Positions 46,601 to 60,300 of a stretch of 64,000 nt of DNA are shown here, piece by piece. The position numbers and the translations under genes were made by a program. The number at the start of each line of letters is the position of its first letter. Within the stretch, counting starts at the first letter, position 1. Under the pieces are notes generated by a model. That model was not told where the DNA came from. It worked only from the letters and a program-made list of their open reading frames with translations, and ran no database searches. Source of the DNA: Moringa oleifera (lineage: Eukaryota; Streptophyta; Magnoliopsida; Brassicales; Moringaceae); assembly GCA_021397835.1 (NCBI GenBank), contig JAJFZO010000094.1:10454001-10518000 (forward strand), in the 5' to 3' direction.

Positions 46601-49551
46601 TTTAATGCTCTTCCTCTGCAAAGTGCAGCTCTTACATTCTTTAAGCAACCCAAACCAGCAAAATAGACCTGCCAGTCAACAAATGCAGATTCACAGCAAC
46701 ATAAGAGTTGTATGAAAAGCAAAATGAAACAACTACAGAGTTTGTCCACTACCAATGTTAATTCTGTTCAGCCAACAAGATGGGTAGAAAATATAATAGG
46801 TACATCAGCTATCAAGAATCAAGTGATGAAGATTTTGCTTCATTTACCCAGCAAACCCGATAATCTTATAAAACACTGAATCAGCATAAATGAAAACAAA
46901 ATAACCACCAAGATCATCAAGAGCAGAAAGCTAACCACAGAATTGTCGCCATCTTCATCAATTCAGTTAGTACACTATGGTATAAGATCAAAAGAACGGA
47001 ACAGTAAACACAAAAAGGAGTTTTAACATCATACAGACTCAGCTAAAGACAATAGGAAACATAATCTTTAAATGGAGAAGAAAAAGTAGCCCATACTACA
47101 AATTCTTAATAACCCGCTATAAAACTTAAACAAAAGCCCTCAATGCTCCCTTAAGCCAATTTCTTCTCCCTTCCAATCCCCCACCCTTTGCCAACACCTC
47201 AAAATTATCATAAAAATAGGAGTTCAGAGTTATGTCTTCAGTACATGTTAATATAACAGGCCTTACTTGTTAAAAGTGAAGATTTCACATAAAATAAGCT
47301 TCAACCGTCTAATATGAAAATAATATAAAACAACATAAGATATGGATATGACAACGCCTTCAAGGTAAATTTTCAGGAAATAGCACATAGTTAAATAGCT
47401 TTACGTAGGTTGCATCTACTTTTTGGCACAGCAGTCCCCAAAAGATTGCTTTCACTACGAGAGTGGACAAGATAGAGTGCATAGTTTGACTTGCTGAAGG
47501 GGAATTTTTATCAATACTGCCCTCAGCTGTGTTTATTTCAAGGGAGATATTTTCCCCCACTACACATAACAAAACCTTGCCATTGGATTTATTTATGTTG
47601 ACAACCATGGTATCTCCCGAATTCTCTCATTCATTTTAGACCGTTTGATCAACGGAGAGCTTGGGTCCCAAAGACTAATCCATGGGACCCTGCATTTAAA
47701 AATCAAGAACAAACTCTCTGACCCTGAACCCGGAACCTGGCCTACAAGTTGGAACTTGCTTACCAGTGGGCAGAAGTTCTTAGGTTTACATACAATAATA
47801 ATACATAAATATTTACGGATAAACTAGTACCTATTAATTTCAATTCAGTAATCTTGATTGACAGATTCAAATATCTTTTATCCCTCCTTCATTCTGGATT
47901 GACAGATACATATATCAAGCATAATTATAACGGAAAAATTGCATAACTTCAAAATTAGCTTAATAGTATTACTAGAAAGAGATAATGTAAATAGTAATTG
48001 GCCGAGGGCATTACTTATGAAAGAAACACGGAACATCTTGTCTTTAGAAGGGTATCAACAACCAAGGAGAAGAAACAATAACACAGTAAACTTCCAACAA
48101 TCCTCACAAAATCATAGATCATTTAATCTGAACCACAAAGAGAAATAATTAAAAATGATCACGCGGACAACAAACTTCTAACCAGGAAAGATGTTAACAA
48201 AAATAAAACCAAAAGTGAGCCAGAACCATACCTCTGGACTCCACACAGCGCAATGTTGATGAACCCAGATCCCAGCAATACCATATCGATCGTTAATAGG
48301 ACCCAAAAGACGGCCGAGCCACCCAGGTTCATCACCGAATCCATCCCAAATGTCATAGTTAGGTTCCTCTGATGCTGAAGACCCACTATATGCCTCAATG
48401 TCACTGTCACCTGTATCGTGGGCCAACTTCTTTGGAGGCTTACCATCAGTCCCGCCCCCACATAAGCCACATCGTCTCCCTTGTTTCAACCGTGGCTTGC
48501 GAAGCGTATCTGTTGAAGTGAGATTTGAATCATCAACCTTTGCAGCATGCTCACCCTCCATAGGCATCTCATCAAGCTTCTCTGAACTTTGACCTTTCCC
48601 ATCATGAACCCCTCCTTCTTTTTGAACCTCGTCTAAGGTATTTGCTTCAACTGGTGAAACATCCTGTAGTTTTTCGCCTACTTTCCCACATTCCACGTCA
48701 TTATCACTGAGTTCAAAATTTTCCTGAGTCTCATTGCTGATGCAACCTTTCTGTGATTGCTCGCCATTCAATACTTCATGCTCGTTGTCAACTGCCTCTG
48801 TAGTATCAGCAACTGGTACTGTCCCCTGGTTTCGAACAGGTGTTTGTCTCTCCAAAACTGTTACACAGTTCTCAGCATCATCGCACAGCCTCTCCACTTC
48901 CTCCCTCTGAACATCATCTTTATCCTCATAAATATCTGTGTCTTCCTCTGTATCCCCTGAACTGTTTAAAGCCTTAACTCTCCCGGGCCTCTTCGACTTT
49001 ACCACCATCAACTTTCCAATGTCTGTTTTCCCTTTCTTCTCCTCCATTTCCCTTTCCATAGCATTCTCTGTCTCACCACTTGTACCCATTTCTTCAAAAA
49101 GCTTTCTTCTCCTACGCGATGCACCCGTTTCCTTCTTCAACTGAAAGCCCACATTTCTCCGTCTCGACCTCAACCTGGATTTCCAACTACCTGGTATATC
49201 CAAATCCTCAGTTTTCTTAGTTTCCTCCTTCACGCTCCCTGAACTACTTCTTTTACTCTTATCAACACTCAAATTCACATTCTTCTTAATCTTGCGCCTT
49301 TTCTTTGGGGGCGGGGGCGAGGCATCCAACAACACCGGTGCCCGTCGGACCCGGGAACTCCTCCGGAGCTCGTGATTGGCGTCCGCCAACCGGGACGCGC
49401 CATTTCCCTCATTCGATTCATTGTGGTTTCTGTTATACTCCTCCTCGCATATTGCATCGAGCTTCTTGTGCTTCTTTCGTAGCCGAGAACCTGAACGACA
49501 GTTAAAGTTCCTCCGTTTCGATGAAGAAACCGAGGCCGATGATAATTGCAT
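40603..49551 (-). CDS. BRP1: ePHD and AAA ATPase protein, BRP1 (BRAT1 partner) type
   Basis: Six exons (48232-49551, 46528-46668, 44588-46333, 42943-43272, 41837-42669, 40603-41752) encode about 1839 residues. The N-terminus is basic, with the probable nuclear signal PPPPKKRRKIKK. An extended PHD finger spans about 361-512: CGLCGGGTDG, IWVHQHCAVWSPE, CTRCGRPGATIGC, KTYHLPCA and FLIACTDHRHLF. The AAA domain has Walker A GYPGTGKT (640-647), Walker B IIFFDEID (700-707) and the arginine-finger region RPGRFDREI. A second, degenerate AAA module follows (AGSPRSGQRH, VVFMPRIDLW). The layout resembles ATAD2 without a bromodomain. Arabidopsis BRP1 (At3g15120 as I recall) works with bromodomain protein BRAT1 to prevent transcriptional silencing. 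ATG 49551 is the first ATG; upstream codons are open but start at GTG. Splicing between exons 3 and 4 is the least certain step. Confidence 0.88.
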
Positions 49552-51509
49552 GACAAGAATCCACAAATGATGGGTGTGCACAACTATGAGAAGATATTTG
49601 ATTATTTATGAATACTTCTGCTTATATATAAAATTTGGGGATTTGAGCAAACAAGTATTGATCTATGTCATTAACAGCCCAATCGGGTGCATAATTTAAG
49701 TTGGCATTAGGAAGGAAGACATTGAAACAAAACGGAAATGGTGAATCAGTGTGACTCACCGGCCGATTCAGCTGAGTTAGATCGCATCAAGTTGGGAAAG
49801 AAATGAAGAGAGACGCCAACAATAAAAACCCTAAAAACCGGTCCCGATAAAAAGATCCCCGGTCCTGGGATGCGTTAAGATGGAGGTCTTAGCTCTTAGG
49901 TCGTCGAGTCCGTGACAATTGGGTTTTCCCTCTCTCCCTTTCTCTCTGGATTATCTTCTTTGCTGTTGTTAACTAGCAGGAAGGCTAGGGCACTTGGCTA
50001 GAGAAAAAGAAACGTATTTTTAATCTTCATTTTTTAAAACATATCACCACGCTCGTGCAGGGCACATGATTCGTGTACGTCCTCTGATACGTGGAGAAAT
50101 ACGTAACAGCCGTTGATCTTTGGGGTCCACATCACACGGAGGTCGACGTGGACCAATTAGGTTCAAGATTTTTGGTCCCGCTGTATTTAAAAACTGCACG
50201 CTCTTGGTGGAGAGCGTGGGAATTTATTTTCCGATATGCATTTTTCTAAAATCAGACAAATTTCCTACCAAAAGTTGCCGCCAAATATGTTGGCTCTTTT
50301 TTTTTCCTTTTTCTTTTAGTTTTATTTTTTTCTATAAGGCCATCGGGTAGAAGCCATAGGGTATATGAAGCACCAACGGCTTGTGGAGACTTATAATTTA
50401 CTGTTTCATGTAAGTAGGGGCCATTGCAAACATACCTAATTGCACATAAAATTCATTACTTAATTTTTGTTGCAGTCCATTATTGAATAAAATTCTTTTT
50501 TTAATTCATTTTAGGTTATTTTCTTCATCGATTGCTTAATTTTGTTCACGGGTTAGATTAAGACATTAACATTTTTTCATATCAAATTGAAATTATATGG
50601 TCCAAATCTTATTTATGATACATTTCTAATACTCGAGAGTTATGCTAATACACATTAAGCATACATAAATTTAGTGAAATGCTGACAGAATTTGAATTTT
50701 TCTATGATCTAATTTATAATAGTTTTTAATATATATAATAATTTACCATATTACTATAAAAAATACGAATATTTTTAATTATTTATTTTAAAAATTGTCA
50801 CGTATTAATGCTCTTAAAAAATATCAATATAATTCAGATCAGTATACAAGTATACATGAAGTCTGTATATATGCAAATTGTTGGCACAATTCAATCCATA
50901 ATGGAATCACAGATGTTGCAAATGAAATTGCTGGGGGGAAAGGGAGAGGAAGAATGGATATGGTGGTGAGGAATAACAGAAAAGGAATGTTTGCACAAAC
51001 AAGAGAACTATAGCTGAAGAACACAAATCAGTTCTCCCCTCCCTCATTCCAGCCAAAAATGAGAAGATTGTCAATGAGAACTCATAATTCAACATGAAAC
51101 AGGGCAAACCTCATAGTATTGCGTCTTTGCATCCCTCTGCAGCCTGTTGATGCAGTGACTTGAATGCTGAAATCAGCGGAGCTCCAAACCAACAGTCTGC
51201 ATTCAACAACTAACTTCTCCCAGCAACATTTTATCTGAACCCAAAAACCAAACCAGCAAGATCTTACCTGAATTGACAGAGAAAGAGAGCGTCAGGACTA
51301 AAGTTATCAAACATGATTTTCAATTTTTTTTTTTACGCATCAAACACATAAAGCCCACAAAGATTGAAATCTAGCTAAAAGCAGCAGTTCTGCACGATAT
51401 CTTCCTTTGTTAGCATCTGATACAAAGTATCAGAACCCAAAATCCAAATTACTAATATTCTTTTAAGTACTCATTTGGTACAAATCAGTTTTAGTCCAAC
51501 TAGTAAGAA
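49552..51509. other. BRP1 promoter region and 3' flank of the ERL1-like gene
   Basis: A TATATATAA-type element on the minus strand (49622-49630) lies about 70 bases before the BRP1 start codon. A telo-box-like AAACCCTAA sits at about 49826-49834. From 50400 to 50850 the DNA is AT-rich. At 51230-51280 a donor-like CAG-GTAAGAT on the minus strand might belong to a 3'UTR intron of the ERL1-like gene. No separate gene is supported. Confidence 0.5.
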
Positions 51510-54500
51510 TTAACTTGTACAATTTTTAAGTGCATACCTTATACGATCCTCAAATAAGAATTTAACCTTTCTAAAGCCAGAATTACTCCTCCTTGCAGTA
51601 ATCTGCATAACTGCACCATCAGCAAGCATGCGCTGCAATACCCTTGCTATGTTCTTCGTGTCATCAATACCAAGATGGTGACTTCCCAACAATGGAATTC
51701 CACATTGCTTCATCATCGACACCATTCCTCGGGCCTGTCATCCACAATTAAGAAAATAGTTGATAATAAGTAACAAATTAAGATGAAGGCTGAATTTTGG
51801 CAGGGCCCAAAGCACTACTTGCTTGCCCTCTCCATGGTTTCATTCATTTTTATTATTTTTTTTGTCCTGACATTGGTTTAGGCTTTAATGCCAACTAGTG
51901 AAAATCAGGCTCCTTATATTCTGTTATGTACCATATTCTGTTATGTAAACTATCTGCAACTCCCTAACTCTGCAAACCTTTCCCATCTCGAAAAACACTT
52001 ACATTCTACAGTAGGTCAACACCTACTAAAAATAGTAAGATTTGAACATATTTGTGACATTTGCAGATCCACCCTGCTTTGGAACAGCTGACTCCCGCAT
52101 TAAAGAGATATTAACCTACTTCAGTAGGTTAAAATACCTACTAAAAATGGTAAGATAAAACATATTCCCATAAATCAAATGTGTACCCTTTTGAGAAAAA
52201 AAATTTTGGTCGCTTGACATGTAGATGGTGCCAAAATTTCTGGTTGGTTTATATTTTAGCTCAACAGCTAAGCCAAAGGGGAGGACGCTACCTACACATA
52301 GTTGGATCAACATAAAATAGCTAAATGGGCATTCTTCTCTTGGACTATCATTTAAGTTCCAAGTAAAATAGCAAGGGAAGAAATATGTAAACAATAATTC
52401 CCATAACTGGAGTAATAAATCTTTTGTGAACTCACCTCACGGCCATAAAAATTTAGATAAACATCTTTGAGATTGATCCACTCCATAAAATACGCGGGAA
52501 GCTTGATGTTTGTCACTTTGCATTGCTGGGGAACCTTTGTCTTTAGATCCCAATTGCCACTAACAACATCAGGAGTAAGGATATGTCAGCAAAGAAAAGT
52601 TAATATATGACGGTGGATGGACATCAAGTCGAGACCAACTAATCACAGTTGTCAGCCATATTCGATGCAGATGGCAGAGCTTTTCCTCAAAATGATGAGA
52701 CACAAGTAAAGACAATTGTTGTCCAGTGTGGACAACATTCAAATTTCTGGGGTGTCTCCATTACAGAATCTGGATAAGCTCCCTACGGTGCTAAAAAGGC
52801 ATGGGGAAAAGAATCAACAACACATGGGAAGATACAAATATACATAGAAAGAGAGAGAGAAAGGGAGAGAACATTCCTTTTATTTCGAATGAGCACTATG
52901 ATAACTGCAGGAGAAGAGAACGACATTATAAACAGAAGACAGTTAATCAAAGGCCTCTAAACTTCAATAAATTCATGCTCAGCAGATCTTATATTTTATC
53001 TGTTTCTAGACAAGTAATCAATTCCTACGTATATGAGGTCTATAATGTTTTCATGACAACTTTTGATATATAATAAAGATACTCTTCTTCAAATTTTGCT
53101 AAACCAATGATCTTGCTAATCTAGTTTGGTAAATGAACACTGTAAACTTTCTCGATAGACAAATGGCATATTGCAATCCCATAGAAAATGAAACAGATTG
53201 TAAGACACTTAGAAATGATGTTTGGTACACATCAGCTCTCCCTTCAATTATCAGGAAATAATGGAACTGCCTCAAAATTGCATGGTGCATGTTTTAGAAA
53301 CAAGGACGAGAATTAGCATCAAATATTAAAAGTTAACATATGGGCATTCTTGAAAACAATATTAGCAGCATTCACAATAAAACAGGGAGCAACCACCAAG
53401 AAAAGCAGAAAGTAAAACGACGTCACAGAGGTTCTTTAAGTATAATGGCAAATTAACAATACATGTCCATGATAGTGATCTCACCACGTTACAAATGCTG
53501 CCTGATTAAGACTCCCACCCATCTCCCTTTCCCACAAGTGATGCTCAGCCAACCAAGCTTCAAACTGTTGAAGAACTTCCTTAAATGGGAGCGCTGTGTC
53601 ATGCCACACACTGCAATCAAGATAAGAAAAATTGGAAAACAGAAGTTTTACTGGCAGAAGCTTTTATGCTCCCAATTGACTTTCACCTCTTGCAAACAAT
53701 ATTTCATTCAAGACTTACTACACAAGCCATACTTGCACTGCACATTATTTTTTAATTTTGTTACACTGTTTTATATGAAACTGAAAAAATTAAGACCATA
53801 ATGACCTACTATGTTACTTTGATAGGAAAGGAATAACAACTATTTATCAAACTGGAACTTGCAACATCTATCTGATCTAACAAGCTGTAAAATGGCTACT
53901 TAAATGCATATTGTATACTTAATCAATTGCACATCACATCTTAATAAGCAACTTACTCATAGTTAAGACAATTTTTTTTTTTTTTCAGCAGAAACAAAAT
54001 ACTGATAGTTAAGACAATATAATGAGTATTCTATATTGAGTGAATATAACAACTAAACATAATAACTTATCAAGGATACAAACTTAAATACATTTAGCAA
54101 CAAGTGGCGGAGGCAGGAGAAATTTTGTGACTCTTAGCATGCGGCCCTCGCCGATGGAAAACTAAAAGAGAAGAAAAGTACTGAGAAAATCTGTAAAGAA
54201 CATATAAGGCGAGTAAAAAAGTTCTTAAGGTATCCATTGTAAGAATTCCGCATTTATATCAGCTTACTATTATTATTGATTGCTTCATCTAATTTATCAG
54301 TATCACAATGGCTTAGCATTGTGAACATTTGACAGCAAGCTTACATCCCTTTTATAATTACTTATCATAAGCAATGTAGATTCTAATGAAGACCAAAGTA
54401 GCAGTAGCATACCTATCAACACCTATTTTTCCATATTTTCCTTCAATATATTTTTTTATCGCTTGTTCACTCATTTTTGAGGGTCGGACAAACCTGGAAA

Positions 54501-56428
54501 AGAAAAAGTCCAATTACATCAAAATGCTAACAATCCTCGAACAAAAGATTATGGAAAATGCAGAGAAAAGAAAAGGAAAATCCAGCAAATCATTCTCATA
54601 TGTAATTTCTTGTCTCTAAACATTATGATAACATACAAACTGCTACCACTAATAAATCAAGAGTCCTTTTAATCAGCAAGTTGTACTAAAAATAATATGG
54701 AAAGCGAAGCATGCCCTTGGTGCTATTTTCATTTAACATAAGTATATGGTACTTGTTTCTCATAAAACAATAAAAGTGTGCACATCTAGCAGTTCAACAA
54801 CACAACCTGTACTACACATGAAAAAAAGGGTTGTCCATATAGCTATGCACCAAAGACACCAGGAGAATGCAAGGCATTCTATGTAACAGAGCCTATAAAA
54901 CTGTGGTTATTTATTATCCCACTGAAGTAGGGTCCCAGATGGGGTTGTTTGGATATTCAACTTTTAACTTATGAAATGATTGCTCTCAAGATTTGAACCT
55001 ATACTCATGAACCAGTAGCCCAAGACTTCACCATGGCAACGACCTCTATGTAGAAGCTTCCAATTTAAGACACAGTTAAGTTTAATGCTAATTATCATTT
55101 GCTCGACTTCTCATCCTTGCAAGAAATTATGCAAATATATCATATAATCTCATTTTAGAAAAACTTCAAAAGCAATGAGCGTGCATAATAATATGTCAAA
55201 AGATATATCTTCTCAGTGGTAAAAAGGTCTCTGGCATCTTAAAAACCAAGCACTAAGAACTGAAACCTAATTGCATAAAGCACTTAAAACAGTTACAAGG
55301 AAACAGAGCAACCTGTGGAACAAATCCACGACAGCCATCGTTCTTGCATCTATTATCAGAACAGGGAACTCAAGAATCTCTATTTTCCCTTCCAAATCAA
55401 GCACCAAGAAAAAATCTAATTCCTGAGAGCACTTGCGCTCAAAGTCAGCAGCATTCACTTGAAGATCCCCAGAACAATCATGATTAAACCTCTCCAGGTG
55501 GCTAGGATCATCCGTCTGAATGAGCAATACAAAGTCAATCAGAAGTCAAAATCTACAATTTATTGCATATTAAGTGATAGACAATTTGGTAGCAGAGGAT
55601 TTTTGGCCATGTAAGACCAAAGAGCAGACGTCATCCGCTCAAAATGTTGTTGTCTACCTACTAATCATTGTAACAGTGTCCAGAAAAATGAGAACGACTT
55701 TATTATAAAACATTACAGCATTAAATTTAATGGACTTTACTGAATAACCAAACTAAACTTTATGTGGGGAAAACGTGCATCCAAGGAACTGCAGGTAAGC
55801 CCTACTGCTTTGATAAGCTGATATTTCATACAATCATTGAAATCAACAATATATCCAACAACCAAAATGGCAAGATTTTGATGTGTGCCTCCATCTTTCA
55901 CCTCCATGAAACTGACTTGGATATTTTAAGAGCCCAGACAAATGGATTATCTGTCTGTACCAGCATTCATACACGGGTATGTAGACATTGGGTGATAAGC
56001 GCTGCTTATGCACCAATTGAGACCTTCTATCAAATAAATTGCATGCAAAACACATAGATAGCTTATTCAGTAACCACAGAAAAATTCTGGAGCATTCAAA
56101 AGAAATATACAAGACGCCAAAACCAACAAACCAATACACCAAGGCGGACTTGTTTTTGGGCCAAGAATAACAGGTCGGCATTGGAGATTACCTTGTTGCA
56201 CTTACCTTGCGTGTAGTACAAACACATCGGTCTCCATCGAGTATCGCTGCTCTTTAGAGCAACAGAAGAAAGTGAAGAAGGGGAATCGGCACGAGAAGAG
56301 AGAGTAACAGAGCAGCAGAGTGTCCGGACAGGGGAGAAAGTAAAACTGAAGGGAGAAGAAGAGAGAAAGCTCGTGCAAAACGGAGAGATTTTAGAGACAA
56401 ACACCCTAGCAGTACCAGCGCATGCCAT
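51510..56428 (-). CDS. ERL1: ERI1-like 3'-5' exoribonuclease, ERL1 type, plastid-targeted
   Basis: Six exons (56192-56428, 55313-55515, 54413-54493, 53485-53610, 52436-52559, 51510-51734) encode about 331 residues. The N-terminus is Ser/Phe-rich and acid-poor (MACAGTARVFVSKISPFCTS), as in chloroplast transit peptides. The DEDDh catalytic core is complete: ExoI FLVLDLEGKIEILEFPVLII (D119, E121), ExoII FVTCGNWDLK (D220) and ExoIII GSHHLGIDDTKNIARVL (H277, D282). ERI1 enzymes trim small RNAs and the 3' end of rRNA; Arabidopsis ERL1 (At3g15140 as I recall) acts in chloroplast 5S/4.5S rRNA maturation. A CCCH-like MCLYYTQGKCNK precedes the nuclease. At the 3' end, translation either runs to TAA at 51510 or splices at a donor-like AG-GTATGC after DRIR, so the last residues are uncertain. 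Confidence 0.9.
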
Positions 56429-57323
56429 TGTTTAGCAATGTCTCCTTCAGAGAGAGATGGGAGTGGGCGAGGGACAACCGGACAAGGGAAGTTCTAATGG
56501 GATTTCTAGTTGGCAGGCGGTACTACCGGTCCAGAAGAAAACAATAGATAGGATCCCAATTAGTAAGGGACAAAATATCTATTTCACCTCTTTTTCCTCG
56601 GAAAGAAAAGATTTGAATTGAGAAGAAGATTGTATCATCAAATGAACATGGGCGCGAGATGGGAGACCTGCCATTACTGTCATCAAAGGGCTACTTTAGC
56701 AAAACCTAATGAGGTTATAAAGTGCATCATGAAAGAACCAGCCATGCGTGCATTCTATCACCGAGTATGTTAGCAGTCCAAAGCTTTTCCCGTTTATATT
56801 TCCTAACGGCACACTTGTTAATCAGCCACAGTTGAAACATGTAATCAAGCATTGAGCACATTCATAAAAGGAAAATCAGCCTCCCAAAACCAAGATAACC
56901 CAATAAAACCAGAGGCTCTTCCACTGAAACCTCTCTCTTCCCATTTCGAAGCTTGTTGACAACAAATTTTACCCAACTTCCACAATTTTTATAATAATTG
57001 ATTTTAAATGTGCAGGTAATCCAGTTGAACTTGCAACATCAGGTAAAACTCAATAGCTACTGTACTATAAAAATAAAAAATATAGTACAGTCTCTGTATC
57101 AAGACAGAAGATTAAATTGTTTTGCACTTCATCTCGATCACACCCAGACAGTCAAGCAAAGATGAGGACTTCAGAAAGGTTGGAAGGGCAGCAATTTAAC
57201 ATCAGTTATAGGGATGCGATATATGATGAACTTTTAATAAGAGCAATAACAGATAGCTTAGAAGCTACAGTAGTAAATATTCGAAATCCTAATATTCACA
57301 CAAGTTTCCTGCAGTAACTACTT
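56429..57323. other. ERL1-like promoter and MMS21/HPY2 3' flank
   Basis: About 900 bases between two minus-strand genes. Short open frames on the plus strand near 57117-57317 have no family features. A fragment such as AAATAAAAAATATAG near 57070 fits AT-rich 3' flank. No gene is supported. Confidence 0.5.
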
Positions 57324-60300
57324 TTATTTGTTGTCATCTTCATCATCAAGCTCTGTGACATCTTCAATCACATCAGTCCTAACTGTCTGTTTACTCATCG
57401 TGCGTAGTTCTTCAATTTCTAATTTTAACAATGGATCACAGATCACTGTCTCTGCCCGCAGCATCTTAGGGCAACCTGCCAAAACAGATAGAAATACTGA
57501 AAGGTTAGACTGGCACATGAAGCTAACCAATTGTTAAGTTCACTTGCTACAGAAAAACAGATGATGAGCAAGAAAGAGAAATTTCTGAAGTCTTTCCTTT
57601 CCCTCTAGTTAAAAAGGGCACTGTGGAAAGAAGCTGAAGAGAGTAAAGAGGGAAGGAATTTTGAGGGGCTAACTTTATACCACTGTCTTGTAACTTTCTT
57701 GTTTCTCCCTCAAATTTGAACCAAAAAGTAAAACATTAAAGAAATGCAATATTACATTTTTTGTTATTTATTGAGGAATTACATGTTCAAATAAAATCAT
57801 ATACCTGCTACTGGGCAACGAACACTGGCATTTTTCGGTCTTATGTAAGCAATGATTGCCTTCTTTTCGTATATATGCTTGCATTCCACACTGCATTCGG
57901 AGAAGGATTAAAAAGGATAAAAGATCAACACACATGCATATACATGCATACTCATACAAGTACACAGACAAGGAATGGTCCAGAAGCCTGAAACATGGAC
58001 CTTTGCAACCATAAACATGGTGCACAATTGTCTTTATGCACCGATAGAAACTTTGCATCAAGATCAACTATGCTGGCATTGAGATCACCTATATTGGTGA
58101 ACAAATTAAATTAACTTATTCTTTTTTTAATAGGAACATAGTGAACATTTTTTTTATAGGAACATGTTAAACAATTTTTTTTTTGGAGCAGAAACAAAAA
58201 TATTTTATTATTTACATAGCACTAAGGGAGTGCAACCCATTTCACTTTCTAGTTAGTTCCTATATGTCAGAATTTGTGAACTCTAGCATCTCTTCCTCAT
58301 TTACAAACAGCTATCTGTAACCCAGAATTTTAATACATTAAGCAAAACCCCTCTAATTACCTCCACTATTCCTGATTCTCAAAAGCCTTTCCATTTCGTT
58401 CCTTCCATACAAACAAAAATATTAAATGAGGAATCATACAAATTATCATCCTCCTTTCATTTCTCATCTTTAACCCAATCCAGGCCAGTAGCTCCATCTC
58501 AACAGGAGGTGCAGTAACCCAAGACAGACTCAATAGATTCAGAACACTCTCCCACAACTGCCTCGTCCAACTACATCCAACCAGCAGATGATAGACTGTT
58601 TCCTCCTGTTGTTTACAAAAATAGCACCTATTCACCATAAACTTGCCCTTTTTCCTCAAATCATCCAATGTCAGGATATTACCATTCACTGCCTCCCAAG
58701 TAAAGAAGGCAACTTTTGGTGGTACTTGAGTCTTCCATATCTGCCTCCATGGAAACTGCTTGTTAATTTCACCACTATTCAATGCTCTAATATAAGATTT
58801 TACAGAGAACTTCTCTTTCTCCTCACTATTCGGCTTCCATATCACGGCATCTTCCAAGTTGTCCTCTATCTTAATATTCTGTAACACTGCATAAAAATCT
58901 TCAAGCTGGTTAATCTCTCAGTGTTGAACATTTCTTTTAAGCTGAACACACCACGCTCCACTACTACCTTCCATCGTCCTGCAGGACCTTACCCAAGCGT
59001 CATTATCACATGTTTGTGAAAACGCAGTCGAGAATATTTCACAAAAGTGTCTATCGCCGCACCATTTGTCTATCCAAAATTTTATTATGTTGTTCCACCC
59101 TTTAGGTTCCTCCTACCCCCTTCCTCACAGCCCTCCACACACTAGCTCCATATGCCTCCCTTCCACACTTCATCATCCAACCTCCCTCCATCTCCCCAAA
59201 TTTACAGCTAACTACCTTCCTCCAGAAGCTGTCTTACTCCACCATGTAGCGCCACAACCATTTCCCCAATAAGGCTTTATTGTGGGCCAACATGGGTTTG
59301 ATCCCCAGTCCACCTCTCTCTATAGGTTGGGATACCACACCCCATCTCACCAAGTGGTATTTAAAACATTCACCCAGGCTGCCCTATAAGAATCTCCTCT
59401 ATAATGTTTCAAGCATTTTCGCGACCTCCCTGGGAATCTAGAATAGTGACAAAATAGATAGGTAGATTAGCTAGTGTACTTTTTATTAGGGTGAGCCTAC
59501 CTGCCTTAGTCAAAGTGTCTTTTCCACCTTGCTAACTTCCTCCCCATTCTTTCCAAGATTCCGCTCCGGACAGTGCGTTCCTTAAACTTGGCACCAAGCG
59601 GCAGTCCTACATATTTTATGGGAAAAACAGTTAACTCACAGCCCAGTAAACTAGCCAATGTATGACCATCAAAGTCTAACCCAATCAAAAGTATTCCTCA
59701 GATTGATTCTCAAACCTGATACAGCCTCAAAGCCCAACAGAATGCATCTCAAATTTATAATTTGTTCTTCCTCTGCTCCACAGAGATGATAGTGTATCTG
59801 CAAAGAGCAAATGAGATATAGCCATCTGGTTTTCATTTACCCCCAATCTTAAAGCCCTTTAACAGTCCACTCTCCACTGCTTTAGTCATCATACAGCCCA
59901 ATGCCTCCATCACTACTAGAGATAGAGGATCTCCCTGTCTTATGCCTTTTAATGCTTTGAAAAATTAGATTGGAGCCCCATTCACTAATACCGCAAAAGA
60001 CACAGTTGAGAGATACCATTCAATCCACTCCACATCCTACTCTTTTCAACATACACAATAAGAAATCTCACGAGACATGGTCATAGGCCTTTTCTGTGAC
60101 AAGTTTACACACTACACCCTTATTTTCAGTCCTCATTTGATTATCCACCGCTTCATCTGCAATCAAGGCAGCATCAAAAATCTGCCTGCCTCTCATAAAA
60201 GCGTTTTGACTTTATCCCACAACATTCCACTACTCTTCTAAACCTCTTTGCCAACACCTTAGTGATCACTTTATAGATACATTCTACTTGTCTTCTTAGC

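Noticed and set aside
49552..49581. Ten extra N-terminal codons on the BRP1-like protein
   Set aside because: The extension starts at a GTG. The first ATG is at 49551.
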